Part shown: piece by piece, positions 18,335 to 28,589 of the stretch
How the letters are laid out: every line of letters begins with the position of its first letter
Position numbering within the stretch: position 1 is the stretch's first letter
Source: Prorocentrum cordatum
Lineage: Eukaryota; Sar; Dinophyceae; Prorocentrales; Prorocentraceae
DNA length: 45,000 bases
Direction of reading: 5' to 3'
NCBI GenBank assembly: GCA_963575745.1
Contig: CAUYUJ010020688.1
Location: forward strand, 1 to 45,000
Program-made: the position numbers and the translations under genes
Notes under the pieces: generated by a model
What the model was told of the DNA's origin: nothing
What the model saw: only the letters and a program-made list of their open reading frames with translations
Databases searched by the model: none

Positions 18335-19010
18335 GTTTCTCAGTGGTAGCTCGAGTAGCCAATTGATCTCAGCCGTCTTGGCTCTCTACTCTGATGTAAT
18401 TGATATTGCTGAAGCTATGAACCACATCGAATCTCCGTTGCTGTCCTGAATTTCGAACTAAAGCCGGCAACCATAATGTGCACTTCAGAAGTGCGCAGAG
18501 TGCAACTTGGTTTTCGGTCGCAGCTCTGGTGGCAAGGCGATCTCAGGCGTCTCGATGCTTCAGACGAGCGCTTCTGATTATTCCCCGTCGAACGGTGTGC
18601 TCTCAGCTCCGTAGCCTGCCTGCAGCTCGAATTAAGTCGAGAAAACCAACATCGCCTCTCACAAATTTGCAGTGCGCGAATAGTTTCCCAGTCGCAGCTT
18701 TGGTAGCGCACCGATCTCAGGCGTCTCGATACTTCAGTCTAGCCCTCCTGATCATTTTCGTGTCGAATGGTGTGCATCTCAGCTCCGTAGCATGCCTACA
18801 GCTCGAGTTAACCAACATCGCCTTTCAACAAGTTACAGCATGTGAGTAGTTTTTCGGTCACAGCTCTGGTAGCAGTCTGATTCCTTGCGTCTCGATGCCG
18901 CAGACTAGAACTCCTGATCTTTTGGTGTCCAATAATGTGCATTTCAACTCCGTAGCTCGCCTGCACTTCGGGTTACTTAGAGAGAACCAACATCACCTGC
19001 CAAAATGAGC
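18335..19010 (-). repeat. Satellite variant monomers, minus orientation
   Basis: Three to four copies share CGGTCGCAGCTCTGGTRGCA, GGCGTCTCGATRCTTCAGAC and AGCTCCGTAGCNTGCCTGCA-type landmarks, near 18512, 18690 and 18853. Confidence 0.78.
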
Positions 19011-19183
19011 CTCCTCCGCCCGCCCGTTTCTTTCATTGTTAAGGAATATTCACTCGATCGACCAAATGTCAATATGGCCCGCTTGAATAACATTCTAGTT
19101 CTGCGGAAAAACATATCATTGCTCGGACGCATGTTGGAATTTCGAGAACATAACTTTCAACCGACCCAAAGTCAGCAACACTT

Positions 19184-19300
19184 GGAGCCCGCGGTAAACC
19201 GTCAACCTTGGTTACCGCTGGGAGGCTCGCAGAGCTTCCGTGCCATGTATGCGATTGCATGCGAGCGTGGCGGTCTCGCATTCAGCGCGCGCGAGGTATG
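19184..19300 (-). repeat. Hairpin module plus GC hairpin, minus copy
   Basis: GCGGTAA (19191-19197) and TTACCGC (19212-19218) form a perfect 7-bp stem. The reversed lead GGCTCGCAGAGCTTCC follows, then TCGCATTCAGCGCGCGCGAG. Confidence 0.78.
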
Positions 19301-20400
19301 TGCGGTATCATGGAAATGCGATTGGAAGCTCCTTGGCTTGCCTTCAGCTCGAGTTGAGTTGAGACAGTGCCCCCGCAAGAAAGTACACGACTCAAGTGGA
19401 ATACTGCTTTAAAGGACATCTGTCTATCTTGATAAGAAGAAGCTCTATCGCGCCACGTGTAGATGCGAGCGATCATTTCCATCGAATGGTGTCTTTGACA
19501 GCGTCGTATCTCGCCCGCAGCTCGAGTTAAGTCAAAGAACGACTCACTATTCGCACTCTGCGAATTATTGAGGTGCATATTCTGCTTGCCCGCTGTATCT
19601 CGAGATCCAGACAGCTACAGAGCTTTGTTGTGATCCATAGCTTCGACAGTATCAATATCAGCATTGCAGAGAATGGAGACGACTCAGATCGGTTGACTAC
19701 TCGCTATTACCGAAAAACTTTTCGCGCTCTGTAACTGTTTATGAGCGTGTTTGGTATTCGACATTGATCTCTGGATCACAAGCAGTTGCAGGGGGTTGCA
19801 TCAATCGCTGCGACAGCATGGACATCCACGCATGGCTCGAGAGCTCTTGACATATGTAAGTGGGCAGATACTTTGGGAAATTATTCCTTTTGTTCTCTCA
19901 AAAATGTGCACTTTGTTGCATGAAGAGTTATCTGGTCTTGCACTGAAGTTGTTGGAGCGCGACGGCGTTGGCAAGCGCGCCATTCGATTGTCAACGACCA
20001 TGTGCACCTACACATGACGCGAGAGATCTTCTCATGATCAATATAAATACGTTCAACTTGAGTCGTGTGCTTTCTGGCGTCGGCGGATGTTCCAAGTTAG
20101 CTCGAGCTGTGGACGAGCTGTGAATCTGTCAAGCACATTGCTCCATAGGAACCGTGCGCATCTTGACGTGGCACCAGATAGCTATCATTGTTTAAACTGA
20201 TGTATAAAATTGGAAAAGCAGAGCAACTCAAGCCGCATACTTTCTTGCGCGATTCGGTCGCAGCTCTGGTCCGATCTCATGAATAGTTCAGATTTGCCTC
20301 TTGGTCATCTTCTGTCGAATGGCGTGCATTTCAGCTCCGTAGCTCGCCTGCAGCTCGAGCTAAGTAGAGAACTCCACTTGCCAAAATGAACCTCGAGACC
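19301..20400 (-). repeat. Second-family satellite and variant fragments
   Basis: GCGCCACGTGTAGATGCGAG near 19450, with CGTATCTCGCCCGCAGCTCG near 19504. The stretch 19560-20030 has little repeat similarity and no supported frame; an 88-codon + frame at 19751-20017 looks protein-like in part (LTYVSGQILWEIIPFVLSKM) but is unrecognised. Variant monomer pieces return at 20240-20400. Confidence 0.5.
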
Positions 20401-20599
20401 TCCGCCCGTTCAGGTGTTTCCAGAGTAATAGCACCCCAATTGACCTGGGATGAAGATGGGAGGCGCAAATGAGATCCTAGGTGTTCGCAAGAAATAAATA
20501 CATGCTAGAGCTCTCGAATGTTGGAGTTCCGAGAACATAATTTACAACTGGCCTAAAGTCAGCAAGCTTTCGTCGAGATGGTTCGAACCAACTAACCCA

Positions 20600-20750
20600 G
20601 TGACTCTCAAGCTTTCGCCGCCTCGCTAATTGGGAAGCTCTGCGAGTCGCTTCCGTCGAGATTTTTCGAATCAACTTGCCCGCTGGCGCTGTGGAATTAC
20701 TTTGAAGCTTCCGCCGCTTTGCTCGTGCAAAAACTCTACGAGTTTTTCGA
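20600..20750 (-). repeat. ~260-bp family piece, minus orientation
   Basis: GCTGGCGCTGTGGAATTACT, then GAAGCTTCCGCCGCTTTGCT and AAAACTCTACGAG, reverse-match the CTCGTAGAGCTTCCGCAGGA to AATTCCACAGCG stretch of the 12065-13155 array. Confidence 0.7.
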
Positions 20751-20869
20751 GAAAGTGGGCTGGGGTCATCGCATTGTTTTCTTTGCCTGGTTCAGCCATC
20801 TAGCTCCAGTCTGTCCGCGACTTCCTCCAGCTGAAGTCGGACCGGAAGCTTTCGAGGTATTATGTGTTG

Positions 20870-23500
20870 TCCAAAACTGGGCGCCAGCGGTGAACCGTCA
20901 ACCAGGTAGGTTACCGCCGGGGACCTCGCAGAGCTCCTTGCGCGCGTGAGATCTTCCCAGCGCATCAGCTTTCACAACTCGAAAGATTTCAAGGCAAAGT
21001 CAGTTCCGCCAAGTGTTTGAATGGCGACCTGAAAAATTTACCAATGACCGCGAACTGGCCCACTAAAGGTGTGGAGAATCTTCTTTTCTGGAGGCGAAGT
21101 GTCGAATCTCTGGGAATCTCAAGAACACCTGTAATATCTGACAACAATATCGGTTCCTGGAAGAGACTCGACAGGAACATTGCAGCTGCATTCCTGAGAG
21201 TTTTACCAACGAGCGCAGCGTGATCTCATGTTTAAACATTCGTAGATTTTATAATGACATGTCAAATCTTCCAAAATGTATGAAAAACCAAGCCTAGGTC
21301 ATCACAAACTGCTTTCTGGCCCGATCGGCCAACTGGGTGCCGGAGGCAAACCGTCGACCAGGTTGCCGCCGGGGGCCTCGTAGAGGTCCTTGCACGTGTA
21401 AGAGTGCTCCCAATGCAGCATCAGCTTGAAAACTCGAGAAGTGCATGTTTTGGTTTTTACCACAGTCAGTTCCGCGAAATGATTAATAGTTTTACAACAG
21501 TTACATACCTTAAGTTCGACCAGCGAACGCGAAATATCCTAATGCAGGTGCGACAAATCTTCATTCTGAAAACGGACCATGAAATTCCTCGTGCTGTCTA
21601 GGAAACTTCGTAATGTCTCAAAACTATGATTTTATGGAGATCGGTTCTGGTAAGTGAATCGATACAAGTATTACAGCTAGAACCATGGGGCTTTTGCAAG
21701 CGAGCGCAGCGTGATCCAAATCTTAGTTTCTAAATCTTGGATTCGAGAATGACTTGTCAAATCGCTCACAATCTTCGAACAACCGAGCCCAGGCGATCAC
21801 GTTGTGCATTCTTTGTCCAATCGGCAAACTGGGCGCTGGTCGTAAACCGTGAGCCAGGTTATCGCCGGTGACCTTTTAGAGCTCCGTACACGCATAGGAG
21901 TGTCTTGATTCAGACAGAAAGCATCCTGGAGCACCAGTATTAAAACTCCAAGCATGCATGCTTTATCGTTTCAACACTAGCGGTTCCGCTTAGTGTTTTG
22001 AGAGTAGTACAGCAGCTACTCGCAAATTTTACCAGCGAGCGCGAAGTAACGCGCTGCATGGGCGAATCATCTTCATTCTGGAATCTAAGGATCAAGTCTC
22101 CCATAATTTCCAGAAAACTTGAATTTTCTGGAAAATTCCGTTCTTCAGGTGAATCGATAGAAGTACTGCAGATGCAGCCCTGAGACTTTCACCAGCGAGC
22201 GCAGCGTGATCCAGGTTACTGCCGGGGACCTTAGAGCTCTTGCACGAATCAGAGTGCTCGTAATGTAGTCAGAAAGCATTCTGGAGAATCAGCTTGAAGA
22301 TTGGACAAATTCGTGTTTGTTCGTTTCAACACAAATGCGCTTCCGCTTAGTGTTTTGATAGTCGTGCAGCAGCTACCTGCAAATTTCACCGGCAAATCAT
22401 CTTCACCATGGAAACTAACAATCGAATCTCTCATACTCTCCAGAAAACTTTTAACTTCTATAAATTATGCTATGTTTGAGGTCGGTCTGGGAAGTGCATC
22501 GATAGAAATACTGCAGATGCAGCCCTGAGACTTGCACCAGCGAGCGCAGCGTGAATTAATGCTGAGTAGAAAAAATCTGGGATTCTAAAATGACTGCTCA
22601 AATCTCTGACAATGTTCGAAGAATCGAGCCCAGGTCATCACAAGTTGCATTCTGGCCCGATCGGCAAACTGGGTGCCGGCGGTGAGCCGTCAACCAGATA
22701 GCCGCCGGGGACCTCGTAGAGCTCCTTGCACGCATAAGAGTTGTCTGAATGCAGAGAGAAAGTTTCCTGGAGCATGAGCTCGGCAACTCGAAATATGTTT
22801 TTTTCCGTGTCAAGGCAAAGTCAGTTCCGCGAAGTATTTGATGGAAGTGCTGCAGCTATAGACCTCGAAATTTACCAGCGAATTCAAAATCAGGTGCGCG
22901 GGATCTTCATTTGAAAATGCACCCTCAAATCCTTCATCATTTCCTTGGATTTCCGTTCTAAAGTATAATTTTATTGAGGCCAACTCCGGGAAGTAAGGCA
23001 ATACAATTTTTACAGGTAGAGCCCTGAGACTTACCATCGAGCGCAGCGCGATTCATTGTTCAGCTCAAAAGTCGGGGATGTCAAAATGAATTGTCAAATT
23101 TCTCACGATGTTCGAAAAACCGAGCCCAGGTCACTGCGAGCTGAGCTGAGCGCCGGCGGTAAACCGTCAAGCAGGTTACCGCTGGGGACCTCGTGGAGCT
23201 CCTTGCACGCATCATAGTGCTCGGAATGCAGACAGACAGCTTCCCGAAGCATAAGCTTAAGAACTCGAAAGTAATTTTTTATCTCTTCAACGCAAACTCA
23301 GTTCCGCCAAGTGCTTTCAGCGTAATCTCGCAACTACAGACCTGGAAAGTTTACCAGCGAATGCTGAATAACCTTTTACAGGTGCGAGGAATAGCCATAC
23401 TGGAAACGAATTGCAAAATCTTCGATCATCTCCAGAAAATAATTGCAGTTACAGCCCTCAGACTTACCAGCGCGCGCAGCGCGATCCAATGCTCAGTGGA
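20870..23500 (-). repeat. ~470-bp tandem units with hairpins, minus orientation
   Basis: Six units are marked by hairpins near 20887, 21340, 21836, 22208 (partial), 22676 and 23153. Each has GAGCTCCTTGCACGCATRAG-type lead, GTCAGTTCCGCNAAGTGTTT, CTGCAGCTAYAG and GCGAGCGCAGCGTGAT landmarks. On the minus strand they correspond to the ~340-bp units of the left side, with extra DNA. The hairpin at 21340-21372 reads CCGGAGGCAA / TTGCCGCCGG, where T-A of the reference is C-G. At 23153-23185, CCGGCGGTAA faces TTACCGCTGG. Confidence 0.8.
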
Positions 23501-23529
23501 AGAATCTTGAATTTTGGGCTCAGAGAAGC

Positions 23530-23835
23530 CGCCGACATAATTCCGAAAAACACCGGAAAAATCACCAAGCTGGCATTATTTCCAAGGTTTCCCGGTGGGT
23601 TTTCTGAACTTGTATTGTTTTTAATTGTGGGGGCCTAGGGCCCCCGAGAACCAACTGAACAAACAGAGAATCGGGGTGTTTTTTTGGAGGTCCCTTCCCC
23701 GGGAAAATATAAAATCACCCGAACAACCGCCCGGAAAACCACCGAGTTTGGAGGTTTTCCGACGGGCGTTCTGACGTAGTTTTGTTTTAAATTGTGTGGC
23801 CCCAGAACCTTCGAAAAACCTCAGACAAATCCCTG
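23530..23835. repeat. Two diverged foldback-type repeats in tandem
   Basis: Two ~160-bp stretches align loosely: CCGGAAAAATCACCAAGCTG to TTTCTGAACTTG, and CCCGGAAAACCACCGAGTTT to GTTCTGACGTAG, each followed by TTGTTTTWAATTGTG. The second has a strong inverted repeat, CGCCCGGAAAACC with GGTTTTCCGACGGGCG (about 23731-23767). A related piece is at 27880-28030. Confidence 0.6.
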
Positions 23836-23962
23836 AGTTGGGTCTTTTTCCGGCGTTTTTTTTTTCCCCCGAATTAATTTTTAGACAAACCATTGAACAA
23901 CCCCAGATATTTCCCAACCATCCTGTGGTGTTGGGTCCTCGTTTTGAAGAGACGGTGCCCCG

Positions 23963-24090
23963 CGTTCCTCTCCTCTCCTCTCCTCTCCTCTCCTCTCCTC
24001 TCCTCTCCTCTCCTCTCCTCTCCTCTCCTCCCCTCCTCTCCTCTCCTCTCCTCTCCTCCTCTCCTCCCCTCCTCTCCTCCTCTCCTCTTC
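23963..24090 (+). repeat. Pentanucleotide (CTCTC) tract
   Basis: About 20 TCTCC-type units, with CCCTCCTCT interruptions at the 3' end. Confidence 0.92.
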
Positions 24091-24102
24091 ACCCACCCAG
24101 TA

Positions 24103-25852
24103 CACCGTTTCGTGGCTCCATAGGGAGCTCCACCGAAGGCCCCAGTGCCCGCGCCCGCATGCGTCACCCACACCCATTTCGGCACACCCCTCACACGTTT
24201 CGTGGCTCCATAGGGAGCTCCACCGAAGGCCCCAGTGCCCGCGCCCGCATGCGTCACCCACACCCATTTCGGCACACCCCTCACACGTTTCGTGGCTCCA
24301 TAGGGAGCTCCACCGAAGGCCCCAGTGCCCGCGCCCGCATGCGTCACCCACACCCATTTCGGCACACCCCTCACACGTTTCGTGGCTCCATAGGGAGCTC
24401 CACCGAAGGCCCCAGTGCCCGCGCCCGCATGCGTCACCCACACCCATTTCGGCACACCCCTCACACGTTTCGTGGCTCCATAGGGAGCTCCACCGAAGGC
24501 CCCAGTGCCCGCGCCCGCATGCGTCACCCACACCCATTTCGGCACACCCCTCACACGTTTCGTGGCTCCATACACCCCTCACACGGTGGCTCCATAGGGA
24601 GCTCCACCGAAGGCCCCAGTGCCCGCGCCCGCATGCGTCACCCACACCCATTTCGGCACACCCCTCACACGTTTCGTGGCTCCATAGGGAACTCCACCGA
24701 AGGCCCCAGTGCTGCCGCCCGCATGCGTCACCCACATCCAATTCGGCACACCCCTCACACGTTTCGTGGCCCCATAGGAGCTCCGCCGAAGGCCCCAGTG
24801 CTGCCGCCTGCATGCGTCACCCACACACAATTCGGCACACCCCTCACACGTTTCGTGGCCCCATAGTAGAAGCTCCGCCGAAGGCCCCAGTGCTGCCGCC
24901 CGCATGCGTCACCCACACCCATTTCGGCACACCCCTCACACGTTTCGTGGCTCCATAGGGAGCTCCACCGAAGGCCCCAGTGCCCGCGCCCACATGCGTC
25001 ACCCACACCCATTTCGGCACACCCCTCACACGTTTCGTGGCCCCATAGGGAGCTCCACCGAAGGCCCCAGTGCCCGCGCCCGCATGCGTCACCCACACCC
25101 ATTTCGGCACACCCCTCACACGTTTCGTGGCCCCATAGGGAGCTCCACCGAAGGCCCCAGTGGCGGCGCTCACATGCGCATGCGTCCCGCACACCCATTT
25201 CGGCACATCCCTGACAGGTTTCGTGGCCCCATCATCCACCGGAGGCCCCAGTGGCGGCGCTCACATGCGTCACCCACACCCACCCAATTCGGCACACCCC
25301 TCACACGTTTCGTGGCCCCATAGGGAGCTCCACCGAAGGCCCCAGCGGCCGCGCTCACATGCGTCCCCGCCACCCATCCCGGCACGCCCCTCACAACAAC
25401 AGGTTTCGTGGCCCCATAGGGAGCTCCACCGAAGGCCCCAGTGGCACCGCCCGCATGCGTCACCACCCGCACCCAATTCGGCACACCCCTCACACGTTTC
25501 GTGGCCCCATAGGGAGCTGCACCGAAGGCCCCAGTGGCGGCGCTCACATGCGTCCCCGCCACACATCCCAGTACACCCCTCACGCGCTTCGTGGCCCCAT
25601 AGGGAGCTCCACCGAAGGCCCCAGTAGCGGCGCTTACATGCGTCTCCGCCACCCATCCCGGCCCCCCCCCCGCAGCAGCATCATGTTTCGGGGACCCATA
25701 GGGAGCTCCACTGGAGGCCCCAGTGGCGGCCCGCACATGCGTTTCCGCCACCCATGTCGGCACGCCCCGCGCGTGTTTCATGTCCCCATAGGGAGCTTCG
25801 CCGAATGCCCCAGTGGCACCCATCTCGGCACACCCCTCACGCGTTCCGTAAT
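24103..25852 (+). repeat. ~90-bp tandem array, about 20 units
   Basis: The unit contains GTTTCGTGGCYCCATAGGGA, GCTCCACCGAAGGCCCCAGT, GCATGCGTCACCCACACCCA and TTCGGCACACCCCTCACAC. The first five units look identical at exactly 90 bp. Units after about 25140 are more diverged. Because 90 is divisible by three, frames stay open for 100-350 codons on both strands. With the same repeat readable in several frames, I treat these frames as non-coding. Confidence 0.93.
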
Positions 25853-25939
25853 CCTATGGGGAGTTCCATTGAAGATGAAACCCGCAGCTGCGGTACTGAC
25901 AACTGCATATGGTTGGGTTCTTCGCCAGGCTAATTTTTA

Positions 25940-26215
25940 CTTGTTTTTTTTCTGGGGGTTCCCCCCCAGACATGCAGAAAAACAGCAGAACAAACACAGA
26001 GTTGGCTCGTTTGTCAGAAACTGCGGAAAAAAACTCGCAGAATTATTCACTGCGTGGAGCTCCCCATATGTGCATCTACTCGCATGGACCTGTCCGCCGT
26101 GAATGTCTAGGCGCAAGAGCTTTCGAATATTAACGGGCTTCAGTTGTGACGGTCTGGACATCAATCTAACTGCGAATGAATTGGAGTGTGAATGAGCCTC
26201 AGTAGTACGAGCGCG
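25940..26215. other. Flank with foldback-like piece, no gene
   Basis: CTGGGGGTTCCCCCCCAG at 25951-25969 is a short palindrome. GAACAAACACAGAGTTGGCT and CGTTTGTCAGAAACTGCGG recall the foldback core at 27970-28020. No frame is supported. Confidence 0.4.
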
Positions 26216-26315
26216 TCTCTGTGCATGAGCCTGGGGCCTCCTGGGGCCTCCTGAAACCTACTGGGGCTTCCTGGGGTCTCCAGGAGCCTCTTGGGACCTC
26301 CTGGGACCTCCTAGG
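26215..26315 (+). repeat. 15-bp minisatellite, left part
   Basis: Seven units of a CCTGGGGCCTCCTG-type word with period 15. Confidence 0.8.
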
Positions 26316-26317
26316 AA

Positions 26318-26600
26318 GGTTTCGTGCCCCAGGAGAGGCGCAATCTATAGCAACAGACGTACATAAAACATTGCGGATTAGAGCCACAGGAGAAGGGCAA
26401 TCTATAGGAACACGCGTAAAACACCAAGGACTCGTGCCCCAGGAGAGGCCCAATACATAGGAACATGAGTAAAACATTTAGGATTGTGTACACAGGAGAA
26501 GGACCATCTATAGAAACATACGTAGAACATCAAAGAATCGTGCTCCAGGTGAGGCCCAATCGATAGGAGCATACGTAAAACACATGGGATTGGAGCCACT
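26318..26600 (+). repeat. 53-bp tandem repeat between two minisatellites
   Basis: AGGAGARGGNCAATCTATAG-type words occur at 26331, 26388, 26441, 26494 and 26547, so the period is 53 after a first step of 57. Alternate units differ in GTGCCCCAGGAGAGGC versus GCCACAGGAGAAGG. Confidence 0.85.
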
Positions 26601-26865
26601 CCTGTTGCCTTCTGAGGCCTCCTGCTCCTGGGGCCTCTCGGGGCCTCCTGTTGCCTTCCGAGGCCTCCTGGCGCTTCCTGTTGCCTCCTGGGGCCTCCTG
26701 TGGTTTCCTGAGGCCTTCTGGAGCTTCCTGGGGCCTCCTGGAGCCTCTTGGGACATCCTGTGGCCTCTTGAGTCTTTCTGTGGCCTCCTGATGCCTCCTG
26801 GGACCTCATGTGGTCTCCTGGGGCCTCCTGGAGCCTGTTGGAGCCTCCTGTGGCATCCTGAGAAG
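26600..26865 (+). repeat. 15-bp minisatellite, right part
   Basis: About 17 diverged CCTGNGGCCTCCTG units continue the word seen at 26215-26315, so the 53-bp repeat appears to have been placed within or grown from this tract. Confidence 0.82.
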
Positions 26866-26869
26866 AATC

Positions 26870-27550
26870 TGCGCCCACGAGCCTGGCCACCAAAACAAGC
26901 AAACCGATCGAGACATCCTCAAAATCTGGCCCACCTGGGGGGTGAAAATGAGCGCCTCGCTCGAGACATCCTCCAAATCTGCTCCGAAAGCGAAGGATGT
27001 TGGGCCCAGAAACAAGCAAACCGCCTGAGACATCCCCACAAAATGGCCGCGAACGAGCCCGTGCAACCACCCCTGGCGGCTCCCCTTAGGGGTGCTGAAA
27101 CCAGCGCCCCGCCTGAGACATCCTCACAATCTGCTCTCCAAGCGAAGGATGTTGGGCCCAGAAACAGGCAAACCGCCTGAGACATCCCCACAAAATGGCC
27201 GCGAACGAGCCCGTGCAACCACCCCTGGCGGCTCCCCTTAGGGGTGCTGAAACCAGCGCCCCGCCTGAGACATCCTCACAATCTGCTCTCCAAGCGAAGG
27301 ATGTTGGGCCCAGAAACAAGCAAACCGCCTGAGACATCCCCACAAAATGGCCGCGAACGAGCCCGTGCAACCACCCCTGGCGGCTCCCCTTAGGGGTGCT
27401 GAAACCAGCGCCCCGCCTGAGACATCCTCACAATCTGCTCTCCAAGCGAAGGATGTTGGGCCCAGAAACAGGCAAACCGCCTGAGACATCCCCACAAAAT
27501 GGCCGCGAACGAGCCCGTGCAACCACCCCTGGCGGCTCCCCTTAGGGGTG
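26870..27550 (+). repeat. 152-bp tandem repeat, four copies plus a diverged one
   Basis: GAGACATCCCCACAAAATGG starts at 27027, 27179, 27331 and 27483, exactly 152 bp apart. Copies alternate between AAACAAGCAAACC and AAACAGGCAAACC, giving a 304-bp higher-order unit. Each unit contains the CCTGAGACATCC word twice. A decayed copy covers 26870-27020. Confidence 0.9.
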
Positions 27551-27552
27551 CT

Positions 27553-27790
27553 GAGTATGAGTAAGTCTGTGTATGAGTAAGTCTGTGTATGAGTAAGTCT
27601 GGGCATGAGTAGGTCTGTGTATGAGAAAGTCTGTGTATGTGTACGTCTGGGTATGAGTAAGTCTGAGTATGACTAATACTGTGTATGAGTAAGTCTGGGT
27701 ATGAGTGAGTCTGTGTATGAGTACGTCTGGGTGTGAGTAGTATGAGTAAGTCTGTGTATGAGCAAGTGGGAGTATGAGTAAGTCCGACAG
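27553..27790 (+). repeat. 16-bp minisatellite, about 15 units
   Basis: Unit GTATGAGTAAGTCTGT with point changes. It is followed by a purine tract (GGAGGAG type) to about 27838. Confidence 0.9.
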
Positions 27791-27879
27791 GAGGGGAGGA
27801 GAAAAGAGGAGGAGGGAGGAGAAGGAGGAGTAGGAGGCGTCCAAGTAATAACAAGAACCCCATCTTAGGATAAGGGGAA

Positions 27880-28030
27880 AAATCTCGAGTTGGGGGGTTT
27901 CCGGGGCGTTAGCCCGAATTGCGATTTGAAGGGGTTTGTCCGATCGCTCCCGGGACATCCCCGAAAAACCCACGAAACAAAAACCCAACTCGGGTTTGTT
28001 TCGGGGGTTTCCCGGGTGGGTTCCAGGGAC
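27880..28030. repeat. Foldback repeat piece
   Basis: GAAACAAAAACCC (about 27976-27988) and GGGTTTGTTTC (27992-28003) form a bulged stem around an ACT-type loop, inside CCCGGGACATCC to TCCCGGGTGGG, another inverted pair. Confidence 0.6.
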
Positions 28031-28588
28031 CCCCCACACCGGTCTCCATCGAATCACTCGCACCAGACCTGCTCACACACAGACCCAAGCACACAGACTC
28101 ACCCGCTCTCAGCCTTTATTATTCAGATCCACTCCTACACATAACCCCCTCGCACCCAGACGCTCGCAGTGGAACAGACCCGTGCAAATAGATACACATA
28201 TGGGGACTTTCGCGTCGAGTGATTTTCCAAAGGTTTTCCTATCATTTTCGCTCCCTAAGTCCTTTGGTTGTCTTTTTTGGCGTCCTCATTCGTCATGGTT
28301 TCCCGTCTTCAGTGAATCTTCAGAGAACCATCGATTGTCCTGCACTTACTTTTGCCCCCATGTATTCACCTCAAATCCCCTGCTTGCGCTGAGCTAGTCA
28401 CTTAGCGCGCGCCTAGTGCGCGCGTAGTTCCCCAATACATACATATCTATTTATACACATGTTTATAAAGAAGCCTTACGGAGAGGCGGTTCACATAATC
28501 CTGTGTAACCGCCTTGTTAGATAAAGGCGCATTTTTGCTTAGCATCGTTGCGGGGATCACGTCGAACTATTCTGCGAGCTTTGCTCGC
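28031..28588. other. No gene seen
   Basis: CACA-rich DNA to about 28140, then mixed sequence. Small inverted repeats are GCGCGC-GCCTAGT-GCGCGC near 28405-28424 and GCGAGC-TTT-GCTCGC near 28576-28590. Confidence 0.4.
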
Positions 28589-28589
28589 C

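Larger units (their letters stand above)
23910..25935 (+). mobile_element. Satellite-bearing unit, copy 1 (~2.0 kb)
   Basis: The edges are shared with 37879-41647. The left edge is TTTCCCAACCATCCTGTGGT, then GTTGGGTCCTCGTTTTGAAG. The right edge is GATGAAACCCGCAGCTGCGG and ends GGGTTCTTCGCCAGGCTAAT. Inside are a CTCTC tract and a ~90-bp array. CCCAACCAT at 23913-23921 is mirrored by ATGGTTGGG at 25909-25917. The flanks outside the edges are unrelated between copies, which suggests movement or segmental insertion. No transposase is present and no target-site duplication is clear. Confidence 0.55.

Noticed and set aside
23910-25935. Helitron assignment for the satellite unit
   Set aside because: The CTAA at the right edge and nearby palindromes are suggestive, but the left edge, insertion site and absence of a helicase do not support naming it.
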